Origin: Sipunculus nudus
Taxonomy: Eukaryota; Annelida; Sipuncula; Golfingiida; Sipunculidae
Direction of reading: 5' to 3'
Length of the DNA: 64,000 nt
Assembly (NCBI GenBank): GCA_026874595.1
Contig: CM049316.1
Location: 10,096,839 to 10,160,838, forward strand
Of the stretch, positions 12,528-23,100 are shown one piece after another. The translations under genes were made by a program, and so were the position numbers. Within the stretch, counting starts at the first letter, position 1; each line of letters opens with the position of its first letter. The notes below the pieces were generated by a model. It had not been told where the DNA came from, made no database searches, and saw nothing but the letters and a program-made list of their open reading frames with translations.

Positions 12528-13250
12528 TTTGTTTTCTACCGTTGTGTACAGCCATATGTTTTTTCCTGCCGTTGTGTACAGCCATATGTTTTTTCTACCG
12601 TTGTGTACAGCCATATGTTGCTTTCTACCGTTGTGTACAGCCATACGTTGCTTTCTGCCATTGTGTACAGCCATCTGCTGCTTTGTGCCATTGTGTACAG
12701 CAATCTGTTGCTTTCTGCCGTTGTGTACAGTCATATGTTGCTTTCTGCCATTGTGTACAGCCATATGTTGCTTTCTGCCATTGTGTACAGCCATATGTTG
12801 CTTTGTGCCATTGTGTACATCAATCTGTTGCTTTCTGCCGTTGTGTACAGCCATCTGCTGCATTGTGCCATTGAGTACAGCCATATGTTGCATGCTTGTG
12901 TTGCTTTCTGTCGTTGTGTACAGCCACCTGTGTCTTTTTACCGTTGTGTCGTGCTGTCTATTGCTTTATGTCATCGATTCCTACAATCTGTTGCTCTGTG
13001 TCGTTGCGTCTAGTTAACTGTTGGCTTCTTCCATGATCAGGCATTTATCGTTTTTACCATTGCATCTATCTGACTATTGGTTTTCTACCGTCTCGAGTTA
13101 ACCCTGGCTCACTTCCGTTGTGTCAAGTGAGACATTCATTCCAACGTTGTGTCAAGTTGATCATTGGCGTGTGTATTTGTCAACTTTTGCTTTCTTTTGT
13201 TGTGTTAAATTTACATTGCTTTTTGTCTTTGTCTGAAGTTATTAATAAAC
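12528..13250 (+). repeat. 30-bp minisatellite, right part
   Basis: About sixteen good copies of the same 30-bp unit run to about 13,020, then decay to about 13,250 (phrases such as CCGTTGTGTCAAGT persist). Because 30 is a multiple of three, long frames are open on both strands, giving ten-residue repeating peptides. These have no unique start, no domain and no flanking coding sequence, so they are not genes. Confidence 0.9.
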
Positions 13251-13259
13251 TGATGTCAA

Positions 13260-15940
13260 AATAATCATTGTTTATGTTACTTCGTCAGCCTTTTTTTCCC
13301 TTCTCGTGTCCCCTTTCTAGGGTTATGCCATCGTTTTTTATTCTTTTAACAAGTTTGTGAATTTACAATTATCAAGACTGTTCTTCGGTGATGTCTTATA
13401 CCTACTGTTAAATGTATGCTTTAAATTACGTTAAAATATTTCGATTGAATACTATACTTACTCTTAACAATAAGCCTGCTTCCGTCGACCCTATGTCACT
13501 GTGCAATTTATTAATGGTCTTCCAAATGTATATCTTTCTTCATTTTTGCTTTTTGGATGTACTTTTGACAGATTTGGTTTATGTTTCAGCATAATGGATA
13601 TAGAACCAGAAGGGAGGTGGAGCTCTCGCACATTCTCATGCATTTTCGAAACTTCGGAAAAGGACCTGTTAGTATTTGGGAACAATGAGTCGATAGTTAG
13701 CCGTTACATCTCCTCCAAGTGGCTATCGTATTCATAATTTCACATGATGTATGACACACGTTTCTATCACAGGTATAATGGGATAAAACTCCTCTACATA
13801 TCTGTTTCCTATATGAGCATGGTACTCTTCATCAATATTAAATTTATGAAATTCATATAATCATATAATGAACTGAATGAGTAATGACCATTTATTAGCA
13901 GAAATAATCTAATCACACTCATGATTGTGTTAGGTTTTGCTTAAATTACTCGGAGAGTCATTTGTTTTGTTACTTTTGTGTAGCGCTGTGCAGAGTGTAT
14001 AAAACAAAAAGAATGACATACCCGTAAGATTTAGCGGTTACGGAGTGACATACCAATTTCATTCCGGAAAATAAGGGGTTGTTGGTTTGGCTCCCGACCA
14101 GGCAACAGTGTCGTAGACATAGAGGGACGAGTTATTCCTGTGGTCCCGTGACATCTCCCTCCTACAGAGGCCTTTTTTTACCGGGGGCGGGGGATCTCTT
14201 AACGCAGGTCGAGGGAAAGATCAGCGACGTGGACCCGGTATAGGTTTGTTTGTCTCTCCGCTACAATCGATGCCCACAGCGACCTCCGCTATACGTGCCT
14301 CATCCTGGCTTTATTTATCTTGTATGCCCTCCTATAGGATCAACTCCTGGAACCGATAAATCACTCAGCTGGTTATAACCCCTTAATCGACTGTGTTCTT
14401 CCATCAAAGATTCCCGCCAAAGTTACTTGTAGACTTAATTGTTCATGAGGGTGGTATTATTCCGTTGTTAGGACTGCTATTTCCGGAGGGCATGGGTTTT
14501 AACGCTTGGTACTGGAGGTTAAAAACCCCTGATAGAACATGGGTAAACCTGGAATCAAAGCATGTCTATGTCCATCGAGTGAATGATTTGATATTTAACT
14601 GGACAAGCACATAGGTTCTTTAAAAATCTTTTTCGGGCTAATAACTTGTCTCCTAATGTGAATGCGGATGCAAGGATTCCGGTGTAAAAACCAGAATTAA
14701 GTGCGTTATCAGGGCATTTATTATTGCGTGACCGCCTCCATTTTAATAATATGCTATCTATGCGCAGCTGTAAAATTCCATTTTGTTTAAGGACTACAGG
14801 ACATGGCGGTAAAAAACGTTTCCTCTCATTTATATCCTGGTGTTATAACCAGGCCCGTTTACTGTCGCACCTGACGGTTCTGGGTGTAGAATCTTTTAAG
14901 AGAGCGTATTACAGTCTCCTTAAATCAAATTAACGGTAATATTTTACAGACTTCCACTAAGTAATGGATGAAAACTATATATTTATGACAAATGCCTAGA
15001 TGCCAACTCAATATGGCTTTGCTATAATGGCCTCAGCAATAATAGCCAGAAGTACAGAAGATGGCGGAATGTCCTGCTTCGACCAAAACTTGGCTAATTG
15101 GTCCGCAAACGCAGACACCTTCGTGTTTATTAACAAGTTTTCTCATTCCTGAGGTTATTTTGCTGGCGGTACTTGGCGTCAAATAAGGATTATTTTCCGG
15201 ATGTATCGAACGAAATTACTTTCATGTAGGCTGGGTATTTGGTATGTTCCAACTGTACAAGGGATAAGAATTAAAACGACATAAATAATATAATTCATCA
15301 TTATACATGTACAAATTTAAAAAAAAAGCCAGCATTTAAAATATTAGCAGAAAGCAAAAAACATTTGGGTGAACTTAAAATAACTAAATTGAATTACTTT
15401 TTCCACATTTTTTAATCTATTGATCATGCGGCCATGCATGTGGGTTCCCAAGGATGTTTCATGTCTTAATCTGAAATTTCTCTTGCTTCCGTATAAAGAG
15501 CACCACGGGCAGAATCATCACTTGGTGTTCAGACGTTGAATTCTTCACTTATTGCAACTAATATTAGGGAGTGCTACTTTAATAGAGCGTAATTAATCAC
15601 ATACTATAATATAATATATAAATCACGTTAATGCATTAGAGTGACCGTCACTGACCGGTCAGCGACTCTCAGGATAAGTAACACACGTCCCGCAACAGAT
15701 AATCAGTCATCGTGACAGCTCCAACGGTCACGTCGGGCACACTCCGGGTCCAGCTATGTGATGCATGAGTAATTGATTAGTAATAGCTTCATTACCGGAC
15801 TAGCAGGTATTTACGGGCCCTTTATGTGCGTGTGTATGTAAATGTTTCCCCTGACAGAGTGACGGCGGCTTCAGGAGTTCCATTAGGAGTTAGATTAACA
15901 GTACTCTCGTCCACCCTTACGCAAGAACTGGTCAACAGTA
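13260..15940. other. Unannotated intergenic DNA
   Basis: No coding region is supported. The segment at about 15,600-15,800 is non-repetitive and includes the homeodomain-like word ATTGATTAGTAATAG. It could be a conserved non-coding element, but this is untested. Confidence 0.5.
14014..14170 (+). mobile_element. Possible degenerate tRNA-derived SINE head
   Basis: The stretch from CCGTAAGATTTAGCGGTTACGG to GGTTTGGCTCCCGACC has weak resemblance to an RNA polymerase III A box (14,031 region) and B box (14,089 region; two mismatches to GTTCGANTC), spaced about 58 bases apart. There is no poly(A) tail or target-site duplication that I can define and no second copy in this window. Chance resemblance is quite possible. 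Confidence 0.25.
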
Positions 15941-15988
15941 TGTGGCAGGAACACACATTAATTGTTTGATTATATATGTTCGCACCTC

Positions 15989-16262
15989 TCTCATTCTCTC
16001 TCTCTCTCATTGTCAATGTCTTTCTTATCGTCAATGTCTCCCTCACTACCTCTCTATTTCGCTGTCTCTCTCTACTCTTTCTCTCTCTGTAGTTTCGCTT
16101 CTCGCTGTCTCTCTCAATCTCTGTCTCTCAAACTGTCTCTCTCTTTCTCTCTTATTTGTCTGTCTTTATATATATATATATATATATCTCTCTTGCCCCC
16201 CCCCTCTCTCTCTGTCTCTCTCTCTCACTGCATCTGTCTCTGTCTGTCTCTATCTCGCTCTG
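15989..16262 (+). repeat. CT-rich (CTCT)n tract with embedded (TA)n
   Basis: A polypyrimidine tract of CTCTCT and GTCTCT words is interrupted by alternating TA at about 16,167-16,187 and a C run at 16,196-16,204. Two overlapping frames are open through it, rich in Ser and Leu; this is low-complexity sequence, not a protein. Confidence 0.95.
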
Positions 16263-16269
16263 CGAGTCA

Positions 16270-17642
16270 GAATGGGGTGGTCGGTAGTAAATTTTCAAAC
16301 AGGAAGGCAAAAAGCGAAGACCAACAAGGACACAAAGAATCTGCCATATGCATTTCTGTCACTGAATCAAATAACTTTCATGTGCTTTTTAATACCAAGT
16401 TAACATCGTTATATTTAAATAATTGGCATTGTCACATTGCGGGACGCATAGGCGTGATTTAATTAACTTCATCGGTAGAACTAAACAACCAAGACAGTTT
16501 CTTATGATATTCTGGAGTGCATGAAACGGTAAAATAATTAATTATATCTGATCTCTGTTTTTATCTATATGACCCTTTTTCTAAGCTTGCGCCTTTACTG
16601 CGGGTTTCCACTCTATAATTTGTTTGTTTGTGGTGAAATTGCTGATGTAATAAATACATAATTCAATTATGCATGTATTAATGCAATGGACACTGGATTT
16701 AATTTTTAAAATATTGAAAACAATAAGGTACAATAAACCTTTAGGTTCCCGTTGATTCTTAGTATTTAAAAAAAGTTACAAAGTGACAAACCTTGGTCTA
16801 TAATAAAAGCGACTGACAAATATTAGTAAAATTATGTGGTTTCAGATAAAAATGTATTGGTTATAATTGAATATGAAGAAAAATACTTTGGAAGCATAAG
16901 CCTTTCAATATATAAAAAGAATGAACTTTTAACACACTAACTACAGTGTTGATACTTTAAAATTTATAGTATAAAAATGTGACGTAATTATCCATTTTGA
17001 AAGTAAACATAAGCATCAACTCGTGGTATTTCATTATGTTACAGCCCTTAGCAGGCCAGCTGCTGTTATACATTTGTCAGAAGCATTAATTACATTTGAC
17101 ATTTAAAATCTAATTTTAATTTTATCGAAATTTCTAACTGAATTATGATTTAATCACAAGCCATCCGGTGAGGATCACGTCCTTCGTGCAACATTCAATC
17201 ACAGTGTTTTCTGTTGGTTAAAAGAGACTGCGCGAGATTAAAGAAGAACTTTTATTGGTTCTTTGAATCTGCGGGAGTAGCATCGGATATTTCTGGATCC
17301 TTTCCAAATAACGCCTGTGTCAAAAATGGCCAACTCACAAAATTAATATAACGACTGGTCTTTCGAAAACAGGAACCGAAACACAACATCTAATGAAAAC
17401 CATAAAATGTTGTTATTCCTTTTAATAAATTTCTAGCCATAACAAATCAAATCGGAATATCGCATATCTATACCGCTAAAATTGTACTGCCATTTCTATA
17501 TACTGCCGCTTGCTGCGGAGCCATTGTTTATATTTGACAAAATGTGTGACAAACATTAACACTGAATCATCATGAGGAAAACTGACCATAGATATCTTTA
17601 ACTAAATTTTCAATAATAAATACCACATTTTTTTACACTACC
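16270..17642. other. Unannotated AT-rich intergenic DNA
   Basis: Nothing beyond AT-rich, non-repetitive sequence was identified. Confidence 0.55.
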
Positions 17643-17645
17643 TTA

Positions 17646-18318
17646 TGGGGCTGTCCCACTAAGGCGACTCTGAAGGCGAATACAGGCGACCAGGCTGTCG
17701 CCTCATGGTCGCCGTGGGGTCGCCCTTGTGGTCGCCTGTGGTTGCCCGAAGTCACCAAAAGATGCGTGGCCTCTCACCTGTCGCCGCTGGATTTTCAACA
17801 TGTTCAAAATTCTCAGGCGACAGCTTTTTCGACGCCAGTGTGCGTAGCCTGCCTTCTATTGGCGTAGGTGCGGTCGTAGGCTGTCGCCAGGTGACGTGGG
17901 TTGTCGTAGGTCCTGTCGCAGGCTATCGCCAAGTGATGCTGGTTGTCATACGTCCTGTCATGGGCTTGTGTACTTGAAACAGGGTCCATCCTTGACTCCG
18001 GCTCCCCACATAGCACAGGATAGAGATTCGTCGAAGCTTCTCGCGGGTGGAATGTAGCATGACTTCTGGTGTCGTAGGTTGTCGCCAGTGTAGTCGTACG
18101 TTGTCACAGATGTGTGACAGTCTTAGGTGACTGTCCTTTGTCGCAGTGATTGTGTCGCCGGTTGTCGGCAGCTTGTCGTCAGACAGTCGTCAACCTGTTG
18201 TAGCTTGTCATAGATTATTGTCGTAGCGCAGGTCCAGTTGCCTGTTTTACGGCGACCATGAGGCGACAGATCGGTCGCCTGTAGTCGCCTGTAGAGTCGC
18301 CTAAGTGGGACAGTCCCA
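17646..18318. mobile_element. 673-bp MITE with 69-bp terminal inverted repeats, PIF/Harbinger-like
   Basis: The left terminus (17,646-17,714, beginning TGGGGCTGTCCCACT) matches the reverse complement of the right terminus (18,250-18,318, beginning TGGGACTGTCCCACT) at about 61 of 69 positions. The element is flanked by a direct TTA at 17,643-17,645 and 18,319-18,321. A 3-bp TTA target duplication is typical of PIF/Harbinger. The tip is itself palindromic (TGGGAC-T-GTCCCA). The interior is rich in GTCGCC and GTCGTA words, unlike the AT-rich flanks. No transposase is encoded, so it is non-autonomous. Short frames over the GTCG-rich interior are incidental. Confidence 0.8.
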
Positions 18319-18321
18319 TTA

Positions 18322-19689
18322 TTTTACATCCTTTGATCAATTACTATGAGGAGGGCATGTAATTATACATTAAATCATCTATCGAGGAAGAAACTTTAAT
18401 AACAACTACAATTTATAAAACAACAGTTTGATATTTATAAAGGGTAGAAACAAAATTCAACCCCTTTAGATGTACGTGACAGGTTTGACGTACGCAGTAA
18501 CATAAATTGAGGGAACGATATCAAAACCTATTCAATCGCTTAATTAAATGGTTCTAGTATCAACGGAAATTAAACTAGCTCGTTTAATTTGTTTCTCTTT
18601 CAGATCAGGAATTCTCTGAAGTTGATTAGGGTTTGGCTCGCATGTAGAGGAAACCTGATCAGAAAGAAGTTGTATGCTCCATGTTTTAATTAAGTTACCC
18701 CTTGATATATTCATTGTCAGTAAACTTTGGATCGTGAGGCAAGGAACAAAGAGCTTTTTATGAAATAAATACCATTATCATTATATACGATAACACCAAA
18801 TTAAAGCCTGAATTCAATATTAGAACTGTGTCCTTGATTTCAAGTTCTAATTAAAAGCACAAAGCAGTTAGCACGGCAGCTGAAGATATTTTTTTATGTT
18901 GTAATGAGTTTCCTGTCTTCTAATTAATCTCCAGAGAGTATCCTGTATCTTCATATTTTTTTTATCATAGAAACCAAACCTTTAAAAGAAAATACGAAAA
19001 AAGATGGTATTTATATATTAAATAATATAACATGCCACAAAAGTGGAATATAGGTGAAACTTCCCATTTTTCAGAGCCACATTGGAATATTGGGAAATAA
19101 TTTATACGGTCAGTCAGTCCATGTTCAGGGACACACCAGGTAGGAGACACTGAAGTCACGGATTATTGACAGGAGAGACAGGTGACGGCCCGTGGAGAGC
19201 TCATCGGTCCTTCACTAATTCAAATAAACCCACCTAATGCCTACCGGTGTCGCCGAATATACACTCCGACCGTGATTAATCCCGGGAAAATTCTATTTGA
19301 TGAGGTGCGTCTGAAGTCTGTTAAGTTAATAAACGTCTGAGATGAAATTAGACCTTGGCATGCTGACACAGATGTGGGATTTCTCCTATAATAATAAACA
19401 TTCCTCTAGACATTCCGTGAAAAAAGATGGGGCTTTTGATTGAATAAGAAGGGACATTTACACGTAGACATGCCCCATACTTGTAAACCATTTAATATGT
19501 AATAATGCATTATTGTGATTAGTTTGGTATACAGTTCACATATAGAATATACATTTTCAATGTAGAATTAAATGGCTCCAAGGACAAATTTAATGGTAAA
19601 GTCTTATATAAAGCTTATATCCGGAACAAACGCATGCCCAAGGGTCAATAAGATAATATAATTGCTTTCATCTGCACAGTTTGCGTTCT
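18322..19689. other. Unannotated intergenic DNA
   Basis: No gene or repeat was recognised. A less AT-rich block at about 19,170-19,300 includes GTGATTAATCCCGGG, which contains a TAATCC homeodomain-type word; no function is claimed. Confidence 0.5.
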
Positions 19690-19865
19690 TTCATAGGCAG
19701 GTCGGCTTCTTGATGTGGTCTACTTTGTTTAGATCTAGCAATAACTTCGGTCATCACTTGCATCTTCTCCTTGGGTTAATGAAGTGATACAGTAGATCCT
19801 ATTTTTGAAAGTAGATACTCTATTGGTGTCGTCGGTTTTTCTTTTAGCGATACAGCAGGTCATCG
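19690..19865 (-). repeat. Degenerate edge of the 49-bp satellite, B-type orientation
   Basis: Decayed monomers such as GTGATACAGTAGATCC (near 19,784) and GCGATACAGCAGGTC (near 19,848) resemble the GTGGTAAAGCAGGTC of the B array at 23.1-29.3 kb and lie in the same orientation. They precede the A array, which runs the other way. They are weakly conserved, so the boundary is approximate. Confidence 0.6.
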
Positions 19866-22800
19866 TGTAGAAGGTCTGGTTGTCGTTGGACGTAAACTAA
19901 ACAGACGAAATGGAGTAAAGACCTGGCTTTTAACTCAACATACTGTTATTCACGTAAGCCATGCAGACGACACCAAGTAGAGTCTGCTTATTGCTGGACG
20001 TAAACCAAACACGACATTAAGTGGAGGACCTACTTTATCGTTAGACGTAAATTGAGCAAACAATACCAAGTAGAAGATCTACTAAATCACCGGACGAAAA
20101 CCAAGTATACGGCATCAAGTAGAAGATCTACTTTACGGACGAAAACCAAGTATACGGCACCAAGTAGAAGATCTACTTTATCAACGGACGGAAACCAAGC
20201 GTACGGCATCAGGTGGAAAATCTACTTTATCAACGGACGATAACCAAGTATATGGCACGAAGTAGAAGATCTACTAAATCACCGGACGAAAACCAAGTAT
20301 ACGGCACCAAGTAGAAGATCTACTTTATCAACGGACGGAAACCAAGCGTACGGCATCAGGTGGAAAATCTACTTTATCAACGGACGATAACCAAGTATAC
20401 GGCACGAAGTAAAAGATCTACTTTATCAACGGACGATAACCAAGTATACGGCACGAAGTAAAAGATCTACTTTATCAACGGACGATAACCAAGTATACGG
20501 CACGAAGTAGAAGATCTTCTTGATCAACGGACGATAACCAAGTATACGGCACCAAGTAGAAGATTCACTTTATCAACAGACAATAACCAAGTATACGTCA
20601 CTAAGAAGAAGATCTACTTTATTAACGGACGTAAACCAAGTATACGGCATCAAGTAGAAGATCTACTTTATCAACGGACGGAAACCAAGCGTATGGCATC
20701 AGGTGGAAAATCTACTTTATCAACGGACGATAACCAAGTATCGGCACCAAGTAGAAGATCTACTTGATCAACGGACGATAACCAAGTATACGGCACGAAG
20801 TAGAAGATCTACTTTATCAACGGACGATAACCAAGTATACGGCACGAAGTAGAAGATCTACTTTATCAACGGACGATAACCAAGTATACGGCACGAAGTA
20901 GAAGATCTACTTTATCAACGGACGATAACCAAGTACACGGCACCAAGTAGAAGATCTACTTAATCAACGGACGATAACCATGAATACGGCACCAAGTAAA
21001 AGATTCACTTTATCAACAGACAATAACCAAGTATACGGCACTAAGAAGAAGATCCACTTTATCAACGGACGTAAACCAAGTAAACGGTACCAAGTAGAAG
21101 ATCTACTTGATCAACGGACGATAACCAAGTATACGGCACCAAGTAGTAAATCTACTTTTTCAACGGACGATAACCAAGTATACGGCACCAAGTAGAAGAT
21201 CTACTTGATCTACGGACGGAAACCAAGCGTACGGCATCAGGTGGAAAATCTACTTTATCAACGGACGATAACCAAGTATACGGCACGAAGTAGAAGATCT
21301 ACTTTATCAACGGACGATAACCAAGTATACGGCACGAAGTAGAAGATCTACTTTATCAACGGACGATAACCAAGTATACGGCACCAAGTAGAAGATCTAC
21401 TTTATCAACGGACGATAACCATGAATACGGCACCAAGTAACAGATTCACTTTATCAACAGACAATAACCAAGTATACGGCACAAAGTAGAAGATCTACTT
21501 TATCAACGGACGAAAACCAAGTATACGGCACCAAGTAGAAGATCTACTTTATCAACGGACGGAAACCAAGCGTACGGCATCAGGTGGAAAATCTACTTTA
21601 TCAACGGACGATAACCAAGTATACGGCACGAAGTAGAAGATCTACTTTATCAACGGACGATAACCAAGTATACGGCACGAAGTAGAAGATCTACTTTATC
21701 AACGGACGATAACCAAGTATACTGCACCAAGTAGAAGATCTACTTTATCAACGGACGATAACCATGAATACGGCACCAAGTAAAAGATTCACTTTATCAA
21801 CAGACAATAACCAAGTATACGGCACTAAGAAGAAGATCTACTTGATCAACGGACGTAAACCAAGTAAACGGTACCAAGTAGAAGATCTACTTGATCAACG
21901 GACGATAACCAAGTATACGGCACCAAGTAGTAAATCTACTTTTTCAACGGACGATAACCAAGTATACGGCACCAAGTAGAAGATCTACTTTATCAACGGA
22001 CGATAACCAAGTATACGGCACTAAGTAGAAGATCTTCTTATCAACGGACGGAAACCAAGTATACGGCACCAAGTAGAAGATCTACTTTATCAACGGACGA
22101 TAACCAAGTATACGGCACCAAGTAGAAGATCTACTTTATCAACGGACGATAACCATGAATACGGCACCAAGTAAAAGATTCACTTTATCAACAGACAATA
22201 ACCAAGTATACGGCACTTAGAAGAAGATCTACTTTATCAACGGACGTAAACCAAGTAAACGGTACCAAGTAGAAGATCTACTTGATCAACGGACGATAAC
22301 CAAGTATACGGCACCAAGTAGTAAATCTACTTTTTCAACGGACGATAACCAAGTATCGGCACCAAGTAGAAGATCTACTTGATCAACGGACGATAACCAA
22401 GTATACGGCACCAAGTAGAAGATCTACTTTATCAACGGACGATAACCAAGTATACGGCACCAAGTAGAAGATCTACTTTATCAACGGACGATAACCAAGT
22501 ATACGGCACCAAGTAGAAGATCTACTTTATCAACGGACGATAACCAAGTATACGGCACCAAGTGGAAAATCTACTTTATCAACGGACGATAACCAAGTAT
22601 ACGGCACGAAGTAGAAGATCTACTTTATCAACGGACGATAACCAAGTATACGGCACGAAGTAGAAGATCTACTTTATCAACGGACGATAACCAAGTATAC
22701 GGCACCAAGTAGAAGATCTACTTTATCAACGGACGATAACCAAGTATACGGCACCAAGTAGAAGATTCACTTTATCAACGGACGATGACCAAGTATACGG

Positions 22801-23020
22801 CACCAAGTAGAAGATCTACTTTATCAACAGACAATAACCAAGTATACGGCACCAAGTAGAAGATCTACTTGATCAACGGACGATAACCAAGTATACGGCA
22901 CCAAGTAGAAGATTCACTTTATCAACGGACGATGACCAAGCATACGGCACCAAGTAAAAGATCGACTTTATCAACGAAAAAAAAAACCAAGTATACGGCA
23001 CCAAGTAGAGGTAGAGTTTA
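19866..23020 (+). repeat. 49-bp minisatellite A, about 60 copies, each with a 7-bp hairpin
   Basis: The unit contains AAGTAGA-AGA-TCTACTT, a perfect 7-bp inverted repeat with a 3-base loop, followed by TATCAACGGACGATAACC and AAGTATACGGCACC. Regular copies run from about 20,068 to 23,010; the first ~200 bases are degenerate. A variant block (ATGAATACGGCACC, AAAGATTCACTTTATC, AACAGACAATAACC) recurs near 20,980, 21,421, 21,764 and 22,155, at spacings of 441, 343 and 391 bp (9, 7 and 8 units, the last with a one-base loss). That is higher-order repeat structure. The array is not a CRISPR because every unit is alike and there are no unique spacers. Confidence 0.92.
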
Positions 23021-23100
23021 TCTTGTGCTTGGTGTTGACTGCATGGCTCAACCTCAGTGATACAGCAGATCCTCTTCTTTGAGTTGTACGCCTAATTAAC
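23021..23100. repeat. Junction between the A and B minisatellites
   Basis: Here the shared monomer core switches strand. The sequence CAGTGATACAGCAGATCCTCTTC near 23,056 is B-like (plus-strand sense of GTGGTAAAGCAGGTCTTC), while the array to the left is A-type in the opposite sense. A similar phrase lies at the left edge of the A array near 19,784 and 19,848. Confidence 0.6.

Noticed and set aside
12384..13017. Open frames of 110-209 codons on both strands in the 30-bp array
   Set aside because: The period is ten codons, so all frames stay open. Overlapping, mutually exclusive frames and no domain or flanking coding sequence mark them as artefacts.
14014..14170. A functional tRNA gene
   Set aside because: The A and B box matches are weak and no cloverleaf can be drawn; at most a decayed SINE head.
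20052..23010. CRISPR array
   Set aside because: Units are contiguous and alike, with no unique spacers and no cas genes, in a eukaryotic context.
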